Shown in pieces: positions 34,834 to 45,378 of a stretch of 64,000 nucleotides of DNA. Position numbers and translations under genes: made by a program. The notes under the pieces are model-generated. The model did no database searches, was not told the origin of the DNA, and saw nothing but the letters and a program-made list of their open reading frames with translations. Position 1 is the stretch's first letter. Every line of letters begins with the position of its first letter. Source of the DNA: Rubellicoccus peritrichatus (GTDB lineage Bacteria; Verrucomicrobiota; Verrucomicrobiia; Opitutales; Cerasicoccaceae); contig NZ_CP136920.1 of the NCBI RefSeq assembly GCF_033100135.1, positions 1,922,001-1,986,000 of the forward strand. The letters run 5' to 3'.

Positions 34834-35643
34834 ATGAGATGTTGTCTATTACTCTTGCCGATTCTATTATTTGCTTCACTTGAAGCTAAGACTTACGTCA
34901 CTTTGGAGAAAGTAGATCTGGATCGCTGTGCCTCGGCCTGGCTTTTTACGCGTTTTTTAGATGAATCACCGAAGTTTCTCTTTTTTGAGCAAGGCGGCGA
35001 GCCACCGGAAGGTGTATCATATGATTTTTTTGGCGCACAATATTTCCATCATGGCTCGGATTGCACATTTACTACTTTGATTAAAACATTTGGCTTGTCT
35101 GACGAAAAGGCTCTTCAAAAGATTAACAACGACGTGAACGACGTTTTCGCCTGGCGTTGGTCACCTGGTTCATTTCCAATCGAACTGCGTGAGCATATTG
35201 CTCGATTACGAGAGTTAACCAATAATGATGCTGAAGTATATGAAATGATCTTCCCCGTATTTGATCTTCTCTATCTTAAATATGGAGGAAATGCTGAACG
35301 CTTTCATGCGAAAGCGGAGCACGAGATGCAATTTCTCCCATTGGATGTAGTTACTCCAGGTCTTAGCGAGATCACTAAAGGAAATATAGCTGCCTTGAGA
35401 AAAGGACAAATTGAACTGCCGACTCTATCGGAGTATAGTGATTCAACACAGCTTTTAGGAATTATCCAACAACCTTATTCTGAATGGTCGGATGACGATT
35501 TACAGATCATTTCAGGGCAGCTTTATAATGGATCAACCTCGACGACTGAAGAGCTCCTTACAGAAGTCATTGGTGATCTTCCCGAAGAGAATGAGCTCGC
35601 TATAGAGGCACTGAACTTTCGTCAGGCCATATTAGTTAAATGA
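34834..35643 (+). CDS. Exported ChrB-like (chromate resistance C-domain) protein
   Basis: A 269-residue protein with a signal peptide (about residues 1-18). Residues 23-110 resemble the C-terminal domain of chromate resistance protein ChrB: KVDLDRCASAWLFTRFLDE, YDFFGAQYFHHGSDCTF and a following TLIKTFGLSDEKAL. In ChrB these segments carry conserved His and Cys residues. The rest is helical and unassigned. The start codon lies 2 bases after the ATPase stop, so it belongs to the importer operon. ChrA itself is absent. A role in periplasmic oxyanion or metal handling is inference; the domain match is by memory of family motifs. Confidence 0.6.
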   Translation: MRCCLLLLPILLFASLEAKTYVTLEKVDLDRCASAWLFTRFLDESPKFLFFEQGGEPPEGVSYDFFGAQYFHHGSDCTFTTLIKTFGLSDEKALQKINNDVNDVFAWRWSPGSFPIELREHIARLRELTNNDAEVYEMIFPVFDLLYLKYGGNAERFHAKAEHEMQFLPLDVVTPGLSEITKGNIAALRKGQIELPTLSEYSDSTQLLGIIQQPYSEWSDDDLQIISGQLYNGSTSTTEELLTEVIGDLPEENELAIEALNFRQAILVK

Positions 35644-35676
35644 AATTGCGCTATTATTGCAGATTTTTAATTGATA

Positions 35677-35694
35677 GATACTTATGTAAGTATC
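35677..35694. other. Perfect palindrome between convergent genes
   Basis: GATACTTA and TAAGTATC pair around a 2-base centre. It lies in the 87-base gap between two converging operons and could help end transcription, but no T-run follows on either strand, so it is not a standard terminator. Confidence 0.3.
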
Positions 35695-35730
35695 GACCGG
35701 AGGATCCAATCTCGCCTTGACCACTATTAT

Positions 35731-36945
35731 TTATCGGCTATTCCGGCGCAATTGGTAAATCCACAGCATTCCGCCTGCGATGACCAGGGTAAAGAGTATG
35801 GCACCAGGCATGAAGCCGATAGTGGTCGAAGTCCAACCGGCTAAGGGGTAGAAGAGTCCCCAGGCTGCGTGGCTGAAAGAAAACTGTGCGGCAAATACAT
35901 GGGGGCGTTCTGATTCCGTCGCATGTTCTGCCAGCATTTGATTGACGCCGACATTGGCCATTCCATAGCCGAGGCCACTGATGATCCAGGCAAGGGCCAG
36001 CATTGTTACGGACTCGCCAAGTCCGCTTATGCCGAGACCCAACGCCATTGCCAGCGGGCTGAGCCGAAACAGGGTGTGTCTTGTGTGTTCATTCATCCAG
36101 CCAAAGAGGAGTGCACCTAAAGTGGAGCCAAGACCAAAGGCCGCCATGATCCATGCATAGCCCACAGCACTTAAGTTGAGTGGGCCCATAGCGTAGGAAA
36201 TTGTTGCGACTATGACATAGCTCCCGGCCAATGCCGTGATCCATGAGTATATTAGCGACAGGCGTAAAGGGATACGTTTCCACATCATACGGAACCCTGT
36301 CATCGCTCCTGATCTTTCCTTTTCTTTTGTCTTGATGGCAGGTTGCTTTAACTCGCGTATCGAGCCAATCGCGATGGCAACTAAAAGAAAGGTCAGGGCA
36401 TCGAGAACAAAGTTTGTCCGAAAACCGAACCATGCAATAGCCAGGGCGGCCAGGGCTGGGGCAGCGACATTGGAAAGCTCATAGGATACGGTTCCCAGAG
36501 CTTGGGCTTTGGGATAGAGCCTGGTGCCGACGAGACCTGGAATCACACTCTTGTAGAGTGGAACGAAAACTGCGTCCACGAGGTTGAGCCCCAGAACAAC
36601 AAGATAGATCTGCCAAACGGAATTGACCCCAATGAACGTTAGCGTGATGCCTGCGCTCAGGAGCGCGGCACTTGCCAGTAAGATACGCGATCCAAACTTC
36701 TCAGCTAATAACGGAGAAAAAGGTGAAGCGACGACGCGGCCGATTATCCTGATGGTGAGGGCTATCCCGAAAATCATCGAAGCCTCTCCGCCAACTAGTT
36801 GGTGAGCCAGCAGGGCCAAGGCCGCCGAAGTCAGGCCATTTCCCAAGAGGCTGACTGAGTAACTCGACCATAAAACTAGAAACGGCCGATTTCGTGCCAA
36901 GGCTCTGATCGATGTCGAACGATCAATGACACCGTCTGGAGACAT
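35731..36945 (-). CDS. Major facilitator superfamily transporter
   Basis: A 404-residue protein with about twelve hydrophobic helices. The loop between helices 2 and 3 has SPLLAEKFGSRILL, a loose MFS motif A, and the N-terminal half starts RNRPFLVLWSSYSVSLLGNGL, as in the MFS_3/enterobactin-exporter-like branch. A solute or drug exporter is likely, substrate unknown. The frame opens at a TTG at 36951; the ATG at 36945 is preferred. It lies 50 bases downstream of rpiB on the same strand. Confidence 0.85.
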   Translation of the reverse strand: MSPDGVIDRSTSIRALARNRPFLVLWSSYSVSLLGNGLTSAALALLAHQLVGGEASMIFGIALTIRIIGRVVASPFSPLLAEKFGSRILLASAALLSAGITLTFIGVNSVWQIYLVVLGLNLVDAVFVPLYKSVIPGLVGTRLYPKAQALGTVSYELSNVAAPALAALAIAWFGFRTNFVLDALTFLLVAIAIGSIRELKQPAIKTKEKERSGAMTGFRMMWKRIPLRLSLIYSWITALAGSYVIVATISYAMGPLNLSAVGYAWIMAAFGLGSTLGALLFGWMNEHTRHTLFRLSPLAMALGLGISGLGESVTMLALAWIISGLGYGMANVGVNQMLAEHATESERPHVFAAQFSFSHAAWGLFYPLAGWTSTTIGFMPGAILFTLVIAGGMLWIYQLRRNSR

Positions 36946-36995
36946 GGCCAAAAGCTAGAGGAAGAAGAATATTTCGTAGACCCTCGCTTATCTCA

Positions 36996-37445
36996 TCAAT
37001 CGGAAGTTCCTTCGATTTTCGCTATCTTATTGATCCGGCGATCGTGGCGCCCTCCGCCTTCAAATTCTGTTTCGAGGAAGATTTTCGTCATCTTGGCAGC
37101 CATGTAAGGGGTGTCATACTTTTGGCCAAAGCAAATGACATTGGCTTTGTTATGGCGGCGGCAGAACTCGGCAGCGTCTTCATTGTGGCAAACCGCCCCC
37201 CTGGCTCCTCGGACTTTGTTGACCGCCATGCTGATTCCGATGCCGGTAGTGCAGATGGCGACACCACGATCTGCAACACCATTGACGACATCCCAGGCCA
37301 CAGCCTCTCCGTAATCCGGATAGTCCACGCTTTCGGTGCTGTTCGTGCCGTGGTCAATGACCTCATGGCCCTCTGCAAGAAGGCTTTGCTTGACAGCTTC
37401 TTTCAGCCCAAAGCCTCCGTGGTCCGCTCCAATGGAAATTTTCAT
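36996..37445 (-). CDS. rpiB: Ribose-5-phosphate isomerase B
   Basis: A 149-residue enzyme of the RpiB/LacAB family that interconverts ribose 5-phosphate and ribulose 5-phosphate in the pentose phosphate pathway. Motifs are the N-terminal IGADHGGFGLKE, the active-site CTTGIGISMAVNKVRG with catalytic Cys, and HNEDAAEFCRRHNKANVICFG. The middle Thr of CTTGIG replaces the commoner Gly (CGTGIG or CGSGIG). The length is normal. It follows dxr on the same strand after a 90-base gap. Confidence 0.93.
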   Translation of the reverse strand: MKISIGADHGGFGLKEAVKQSLLAEGHEVIDHGTNSTESVDYPDYGEAVAWDVVNGVADRGVAICTTGIGISMAVNKVRGARGAVCHNEDAAEFCRRHNKANVICFGQKYDTPYMAAKMTKIFLETEFEGGGRHDRRINKIAKIEGTSD

Positions 37446-37535
37446 GTCGAGAATCTATTCGTAAATCTCAAAAGCGAAAGCCAAGAATCAAAAAAAGCGA
37501 GATGGCCTGGACTCATGCTGGTCCGAAAATGAACT

Positions 37536-38720
37536 TCACGCTTTAGCCGTGAGAGATTCGGCTATCTCACCTGCGATACGCCTTGCCTCGGCGTCGGACT
37601 CCAGGATTTCGTCGAGGACTTGGGGATCCCGTGAAGGCACCGTTTCGAGTGCACCTTCAACGACGCGAGCTATATCCAGGTAGCCAATCTTTTCATCAAG
37701 GAAGGCATCCACGGCCACTTCGTTGGCTGCATTGAAAACCGCGGGCGCAATGCCCTCGGCGGCCATGGCTTCCATTGCCAGACGCAGACAAGGGAATTTC
37801 CCATAGTCTGGTGGTCTGAAATCAAGCTGAAGTGCTTCTGTGAAGTCGATTGGCTTGTCGACGCCGATAGCCCGGTCCGGATAGAGTAGGGCATGCTGAA
37901 TCGCGAATGTCATTATGGGAGGTGACATGTGTGCGATGACCGAGCCGTCCACATGTTGGACCATTGAATGGACAATACTTTGGGGGTGAACCACCACGCT
38001 GATCTGGTCACGGCCCAGGCCGAAGAGCCAGTGAGCTTCAATGACCTCAAGCCCCTTGTTTGCCATGGTCGATGAATCTACCGTGACTTTGGGGCCCATA
38101 TCCCAGTTTGGGTGTTTTAGTGCTTGTTCCCGAGTTACGGAGGCCATTTGCTCCGTTGTAAAGTCGCGGAATGGGCCTCCGGACGCTGTCAGGATGAGTT
38201 TGGCAACACTCTCAATCTCCTCGCCCTGCAGGCATTGGAAAATTGCATTATGCTCACTGTCCAACGGGAGGATACGGCAGTTGTTGGCCTTTGCTGCGCG
38301 GGTAACGAATTTTCCGGCCATGACCAGAATTTCCTTACTGGCAAGGGCAAGGTCTTTCCCGCATTCCAATGCAGCCAGCGCAGGTTTGAGCGAAAGGGTT
38401 CCGACGATTGCATCGGCGACCAGGTTGGCTTCCGGGAGGCAGGCGAGCTCGATCAGGCCTTCGACTCCTTCGTAAAAGATGGTATCGGCGGGAAAAGCAT
38501 CGGATTTGCGTGCTTTATCGAGAGCGTCGCTATCGAAAATACCAACATGGCGAACGCCAAATTCGCGGGCGATTTCGGCCAGAGGTTCCCAGCGGCTTTT
38601 CCCGGCAATAGCCAGCAGACTGAGTCGTTCAGGATGTTGACGGACGATTCGCAAGGTGCTTTCGCCGATGGATCCGGTTGCGCCAAGGAGGACGAGTTTT
38701 TTTGAAATCAATTGAGACAC
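37536..38720 (-). CDS. dxr: 1-deoxy-D-xylulose 5-phosphate reductoisomerase
   Basis: A 394-residue enzyme of the MEP isoprenoid pathway that makes 2-C-methylerythritol 4-phosphate with NADPH and a divalent metal. Motifs: LLGATGSIGESTL for NADPH binding, LPLDSEHNAIFQCLQG with the metal ligands, TASGGPFRDF, and HPNWDMGPKVTVDSSTMANKGLE. The start is a GTG at 38718-38720, since no ATG lies before the nucleotide-binding loop. It is the last gene of the uppS-cdsA-dxr run, 19 bases after cdsA. Confidence 0.97.
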   Translation of the reverse strand: MSQLISKKLVLLGATGSIGESTLRIVRQHPERLSLLAIAGKSRWEPLAEIAREFGVRHVGIFDSDALDKARKSDAFPADTIFYEGVEGLIELACLPEANLVADAIVGTLSLKPALAALECGKDLALASKEILVMAGKFVTRAAKANNCRILPLDSEHNAIFQCLQGEEIESVAKLILTASGGPFRDFTTEQMASVTREQALKHPNWDMGPKVTVDSSTMANKGLEVIEAHWLFGLGRDQISVVVHPQSIVHSMVQHVDGSVIAHMSPPIMTFAIQHALLYPDRAIGVDKPIDFTEALQLDFRPPDYGKFPCLRLAMEAMAAEGIAPAVFNAANEVAVDAFLDEKIGYLDIARVVEGALETVPSRDPQVLDEILESDAEARRIAGEIAESLTAKA

Positions 38721-38739
38721 GTGTGTTTCTTATGATGCT

Positions 38740-39537
38740 TTAGAAAAAATACTTAATCAGAAGGTAGCCAACTGGAGCTGAGAGAATCAAACTGTCCGTC
38801 AGGTCAAATGCACCGCCGATTCCTGGGATCAGGTTTCCTGAGTCTTTGACGCCTGCCTGGCGTTTGATTGTGGATTCGATAAGGTCGGAAACAATGGCAA
38901 CTGTTCCGATGCAGGCGGCAACAAAACCTGCTTTAACCATGCCGAAACCAACGGGGTATTTCCCACTGAACAAAAGGATCAGGAGTAGGCCGACGAGGAC
39001 GGAAGTCAGTATGCCTCCTGCGGCGCCTTCAACTGTTTTTCCAGGGCTGATCTTGGGAGCGAGTTTAATGCGCCCGAATTTGGAGCCAATAAGGAGAGCG
39101 CCCACGTCTGAAAATTTGGCCACGGCAATAATCCAGATTGGCAGTATGAGTGTACCATGGAGTTGAAGCAGGAACCCGAAGAACTGAAACATGAAGGGGA
39201 CATAGACGATCCCGACCAAGGTCGGCAAAAATACTTTGCCGAAGTTTGGGCGATAAAGGACACTGGCGGATAGTAGCAATACGCAGACGACGAAAATATC
39301 CGTGTGGCTTGTGCCTGCGGTTATATAGTAACTGCCAAGCAACAGAGCGGCGCCGAGAATGACACCATAAATTTTCAGTGGTTTTTCACCTGTGCGCTCG
39401 AGGAGCGTGTAGAATTCCCATTGGGTCAGGCAGGAGAGGGCGACAATGAGAAGCACGCCGCCCGTGTTACCGAGGACCAGCAATATGATGATGACGGCAG
39501 CCCAGAGTGCTACCGTGCTGAGGATTCGGTTTTTCAC
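38740..39537 (-). CDS. cdsA: Phosphatidate cytidylyltransferase
   Basis: A 265-residue integral membrane enzyme that makes CDP-diacylglycerol from phosphatidate and CTP. It has about seven hydrophobic helices and the family signature in the C-terminal part, here KDSGNLIPGIGGAFDLTDSL, where the last Asp is usually within SxxxKRxxxxKDxxxxxPGHGGxxDRxD; the His of PGHGG and the Arg of DR are replaced by Ile and Leu. An ISPGKTVEGAAGG segment is conserved. The start is GTG at 39535-39537 and overlaps the uppS stop by 4 bp. Confidence 0.92.
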   Translation of the reverse strand: MKNRILSTVALWAAVIIILLVLGNTGGVLLIVALSCLTQWEFYTLLERTGEKPLKIYGVILGAALLLGSYYITAGTSHTDIFVVCVLLLSASVLYRPNFGKVFLPTLVGIVYVPFMFQFFGFLLQLHGTLILPIWIIAVAKFSDVGALLIGSKFGRIKLAPKISPGKTVEGAAGGILTSVLVGLLLILLFSGKYPVGFGMVKAGFVAACIGTVAIVSDLIESTIKRQAGVKDSGNLIPGIGGAFDLTDSLILSAPVGYLLIKYFF

Positions 39538-40307
39538 CTTTCCAGTGTGGCGGCTTCGGGCGAATCCGCCTGTACCTGTTCGCCGGTTTTGCCGAAACGC
39601 CGTTCCCGGCGTTTAAACGTCTCGACTGCTTCGATGAATTCGTTTCGACCGAATTCTGGCCAGTTTACAGGACTAAAATACATTTCGGAATAAGCACATT
39701 GCAGGAGTAGAAAGTTGCTGACCCGGGTTTCACCCGAGGTGCGGATCAATAAGTCAGGATCAGGTATGCCGTCGGTATATAAGTAAGATGTGAAGCCTGG
39801 CCAGTCGAGCTGTTGAGGGTCTTCTTCGCCTCTGACGACTGCTTCGGCATAGGCGCGGGCAGCATCCAGAACCTCGGTTCTGGAGCCATAATTCAGCGCC
39901 ACGTTCAGTTGGTGGTCGGTAAAGTCTTTGGTAGCCTCCAGCGCTTTCTTCAGCTGGACCTGGACACGATCGGGCAATTGCTCAGGCCGACCAATGACGC
40001 GCAACCTTATCTTGTTTTTGACGAGATCCTTCAAATTGCGGCTCAAAAAGAGCTCCAAGAGGTTCATCAAGGCCGAGATCTCCTCGGCTGGTCGTTGCCA
40101 GTTTTCTACCGAGAAGGCAAAAAGTGTTAAATGTTGGATTTGTAGCTCCTGTGCCGCCTTGAGGATTTCACGGACATTTTCCACGCCACGCCGATGGCCT
40201 TCGATCCGAGGCAAGCCACGACTTTTTGCCCAGCGACCATTGCCATCCATGATAATGGCGACATGCCGTAAGGGAGGTGTCTGGCTGATTTGCCTTTGAG
40301 CGCACAT
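39534..40307 (-). CDS. uppS: Isoprenyl transferase (undecaprenyl diphosphate synthase)
   Basis: A 257-residue cis-prenyltransferase that builds the C55 lipid carrier for cell-wall synthesis. Conserved segments: IIMDGNGRWAKSRGLPR with the catalytic Asp, LFAFSVENWQRP, and IRTSGETRVSNFLLLQCAYSE with the diphosphate-binding residues. The usual Trp of SNFLLWQ is Leu here. It is the first gene of an operon with cdsA and dxr, a conserved bacterial arrangement joining lipid carrier and phospholipid synthesis. The start is the ATG at 40307. Confidence 0.96.
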   Translation of the reverse strand: MCAQRQISQTPPLRHVAIIMDGNGRWAKSRGLPRIEGHRRGVENVREILKAAQELQIQHLTLFAFSVENWQRPAEEISALMNLLELFLSRNLKDLVKNKIRLRVIGRPEQLPDRVQVQLKKALEATKDFTDHQLNVALNYGSRTEVLDAARAYAEAVVRGEEDPQQLDWPGFTSYLYTDGIPDPDLLIRTSGETRVSNFLLLQCAYSEMYFSPVNWPEFGRNEFIEAVETFKRRERRFGKTGEQVQADSPEAATLER

Positions 40308-40468
40308 AGTAATTCTATCTCTGATTTCTCAGATAGATCGATTACCTTATGTCATTTGATCGGTCAATTTCAACCGGAATCGTTGGCGGTTATGAAACGA
40401 GGTTAATTTTTGAAATCACTTCCAGAGCATTTGACCTCTTTGCAGGCAGGCTGCATACTGGAATGATT

Positions 40469-40753
40469 ATGTCTTCTGCACTTACAGAGTCTGAAATTGG
40501 AACTGCTCTCGACGCATTGCCTGGCTGGGCTTTTGCTGACGATAAAATTTCGAAGTCTTTCAAATTGAAAGACTTCTCAGCGGCTTTGGGCTTCATCGTC
40601 CGCATTGGTATCGCTGCAGAAAAGGCTGATCATCATCCTGAATTGTTCAACATCTACAACAAGGTCGAAATTTCTCTCAATACCCACGATGCCGGATCGA
40701 AGGTAACCCAGAAGGATATCGATCTGGCTCTGGTGATCGAAGGGCTGGTTTAG
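40469..40753 (+). CDS. 4a-hydroxytetrahydrobiopterin dehydratase (pterin-4a-carbinolamine dehydratase)
   Basis: A 94-residue enzyme of the PCD/DCoH family that recycles the pterin cofactor of aromatic amino acid hydroxylases. Motifs: LPGWAFADDKISKSFKLKDF, then AEKADHHPELFNIYNKVEI with the His-His-Pro active site, and LNTHDAGSKVTQKDI. The frame is open from 40349, but the family N-terminus MSSALTESEI fits the ATG at 40469, with GGA spaced in front of it. No hydroxylase gene is in the window. It converges on the membrane regulator gene. Confidence 0.93.
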   Translation: MSSALTESEIGTALDALPGWAFADDKISKSFKLKDFSAALGFIVRIGIAAEKADHHPELFNIYNKVEISLNTHDAGSKVTQKDIDLALVIEGLV

Positions 40754-40776
40754 ATCACTCGCCTGGTTTGTGATCT

Positions 40777-41463
40777 TTATGCTGCGCCTGATAGGTATTC
40801 ATCGACTGTTACGTCAGGTTCGGAGCCAACTAGCAAATGGACACGATTGTTGCTTTCCCATCCGCCAGTCTGGAGGCCATGGGAAATTGCGACTTGTTGA
40901 ATGTCGATGAATGCGTCGCTCGACCCTGGCGCTTTATCTATTATAAAGAGGTGCACGATTTTGTTATCTTCTCGATGGAAGCATACGAGTGACACAACCT
41001 GGTCTTTCCATTGGAGTCTTTTGCACCCAATCGGCTCTTTGGCCATAAGCGTGGCTGGTAATTGGTCAAAGCGAGGTGCGTCGTTTTCATCGAGCCATGT
41101 TGAGATTTTGCCAAGGTCGTTGATGTTGTAGTCCAACAGGAAGTAAGAACCGTCGACATAGTAGGCCATCGCATCGCGAAAGTCTGAAAACTTGGATATT
41201 TTGCTGTTGTAGTTGGAAACGTAAATAAACGCGCTGATCCCAACGAATAACGTGAGTATTGCGGCCATTGAGCCCCAGTAGACGACATGCCGGAGTCGTG
41301 AAGACCCTTCGCGTTCGCAAGTTTGCCGGATAGAGTCTTCCAGATTTGCCGGTATCGGAGTGGAGGAAATGGCTTCGCGCATGTATCGATCAAATCGAAT
41401 TTGCTCTTCTGGTTCGATCTTGCACCCCTCGTTTTCTTCGTCTCTTGGTTGGTTTCTTTTCAT
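40777..41463 (-). CDS. Single-pass membrane protein, probable anti-sigma factor
   Basis: A 228-residue protein with a cytoplasmic N-terminal region (1-60), one membrane helix (about 62-82, WGSMAAILTLFVGISAFIYV) and a periplasmic C-terminal domain. The outer domain has KRLQWKDQVVSLVCFHREDNKIVHLFII, a strand pattern I have seen in small periplasmic sensor domains of such regulators. It lies 30 bases after an ECF sigma gene on the same strand, so it is most likely its regulator. There is no zinc anti-sigma motif. Confidence 0.65.
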   Translation of the reverse strand: MKRNQPRDEENEGCKIEPEEQIRFDRYMREAISSTPIPANLEDSIRQTCEREGSSRLRHVVYWGSMAAILTLFVGISAFIYVSNYNSKISKFSDFRDAMAYYVDGSYFLLDYNINDLGKISTWLDENDAPRFDQLPATLMAKEPIGCKRLQWKDQVVSLVCFHREDNKIVHLFIIDKAPGSSDAFIDIQQVAISHGLQTGGWESNNRVHLLVGSEPDVTVDEYLSGAA

Positions 41464-41493
41464 TGAAATTGGAATATACGTATAGTTTTTCTT

Positions 41494-42015
41494 TTATAGA
41501 GCTGATGAATTGGCGAATGGGGCTCTCGTTTTTTTCTTCATGAGCTTGTCATAGAGGAGCTCTTTTCCACGATGCAGGCGTGACATTACGGTTCCGATTG
41601 GGATGTCCAGAACCTTGGCGATTTCTTTGTAGGAATAGTCTTCAAGATAAAACAGCGTTAGGGGAATTCGATATTCATCCTGAAGGTCGATAAGTGCCTG
41701 GACGGCTATTTCGGAATCATGTTTGTCGGCAGCTTCGGTGGATTCGAAACTGATCTCTCTCGAAATGGTTTCAATCTGAACATCGGACTCAAATTTTCTC
41801 TTTCGCTTTCGGTCGATGAAGTCCCGGTAAAGGGTTGAGAATAGCCAGCTTTTGACTTTGCTGGGATTTTTTATTTTAACCCAGTGTTTGGCCAATTTCA
41901 AGTAAGCGTGCTGAGTTAAGTCAGCTGCGTCGGCTTCATTGCGTGAAAGGCTGAGGGCGAAGTAATACAAATTTCTGTAATGGTCCCCCACATGCACATC
42001 AAAGTTGGGCATCAT
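41494..42015 (-). CDS. ECF-type RNA polymerase sigma factor
   Basis: A 173-residue sigma factor with region 2 (about residues 10-80: LYYFALSLSRNEADAADLTQHAYLK, then KVKSWLFSTLYRDFIDRKRK) and region 4 (about 105-160: LQDEYRIPLTLFYLEDYSYKEIAKVLDIPIGTV, split helix-turn-helix). It pairs with the downstream membrane protein. It is not closely similar to the sigma factor at 14.2 kb. Target genes are not apparent nearby; autoregulation from the spacer at 42.0-42.8 kb is possible. Confidence 0.9.
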   Translation of the reverse strand: MMPNFDVHVGDHYRNLYYFALSLSRNEADAADLTQHAYLKLAKHWVKIKNPSKVKSWLFSTLYRDFIDRKRKRKFESDVQIETISREISFESTEAADKHDSEIAVQALIDLQDEYRIPLTLFYLEDYSYKEIAKVLDIPIGTVMSRLHRGKELLYDKLMKKKTRAPFANSSAL

Positions 42016-42359
42016 ATGCTAGTTCCTGGCAGTGTTCTTTAGGCCTGTTTCAGGGCAAGGAAGTCGCTATATCTGAGTGGGACTGCTGATTGATGCAACG
42101 AGAGAGTTTTTTGCATGGATTCAAGTGATTGATATATTCAAAGGCATGAAGTTGGACCCGCCGCTTCTGGGGGTTCTGAAGTCTGACGAACGAAGCCGAT
42201 CTTTATTCACTTTTTTCTGACTTTTTTTGAATAAGGCGCCAATTGTCCCGTCATAGTTCCATTCCTTCACATCAAAAAATGCTTTAGAACTTACAACTTG
42301 CAATTCATGAAAAGTATTACAAGCGCCGCAAGCGTTCTCGATCTTACCCTACTAGAATA

Positions 42360-42495
42360 AGCAGAGAAGAACTTACCTTTTGGTGGGTGTGGTCCAGGCA
42401 CGCAACTCAGCCTGATTGATGGCACCTATTGATGTAGATAGTTCGAAGGCAGTAGCGCGGTATGGTCTCTTATGGCCATACCGCGCTCTTTTTTT
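42360..42495 (+). ncRNA. Candidate small RNA ending in a terminator
   Basis: A strong plus-strand terminator stands here with no coding gene before it on that strand, so something non-coding is probably transcribed. A TAGAAT at 42353-42358 could be the -10 box, giving an RNA of about 130 bases. The body has a GGTG...CACC closing pair around 42380-42431. It does not match tmRNA, SRP RNA, RNase P RNA or tRNA as I know them; a divergent 6S-like or unknown RNA remains open. Confidence 0.35.
42454..42495 (+). terminator. Rho-independent terminator
   Basis: AGCGCGGTATGG (42454-42465) pairs perfectly with CCATACCGCGCT (42476-42487) around a 10-base loop and is followed by C and eight T. The 12-bp GC-rich stem and T-run make it a textbook plus-strand terminator. 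No protein gene precedes it on this strand. Confidence 0.9.
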
Positions 42496-42766
42496 GCGGA
42501 TAGATCGAAAGGCAGGGGGCAGTCTGCCCTTGGATGTTTGAGTGTTAAGGTGGTGTCAATAAACGCTTTAGGGCGGGTGTTCCTGTTGGAATGCCAAAGC
42601 ATTTTTTGGCGGAGTTTTTCACAGGTGCTTGCGACGGTATCGGCATTGATTGTCTACACGAGCGTTTGAAAAAACTATATGTTCCGTTCTTACCCCTGCT
42701 TGACCACTACATCTAGTTGTTCACAGATATAATTTTTTGTTTGGCGATTGGCAAAAATCCACCTAG

Positions 42767-45280
<2,514 letters not shown>

Positions 45281-45378
45281 AAACAGGCAGAAGCAAGAAG
45301 ACAGAAGTGAGAAGATAAGCACTTCCGCTTTTGTTTTTGAAACCGTCTGCCGCCTGACTTCTAACTTCCCTTTCCAAA
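45281..45378. repeat. AGAAGTGAGAAG-type repeat pair filling the gyrB-gyrA spacer
   Basis: The left part (45285-45314) is built from AGAAG steps, including GACAGAAGTGAGAAG, and the right part (45345-45370) is the opposite orientation of the same theme, GCCGCCTGACTTCTAACTTCC. Together they take up most of the 98 bases between gyrB and gyrA. The same repeat type occurs at 53941-54065. Confidence 0.6.

Noticed and set aside
42121-42303. Minus-strand ORF of 60 codons before the ECF sigma gene
   Set aside because: Low-complexity polar sequence with no recognisable feature or start signal.
42360-42495. tmRNA, SRP RNA or tRNA
   Set aside because: No T-loop GTTCGA-N-TC arrangement with a partner stem, no SRP GGAA tetraloop core and no tag-peptide frame were found.
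42472-42669. Plus-strand ORF of 65 codons before gyrB
   Set aside because: It begins inside the terminator hairpin, so it could not be translated from the upstream transcript, and it shows no family features.
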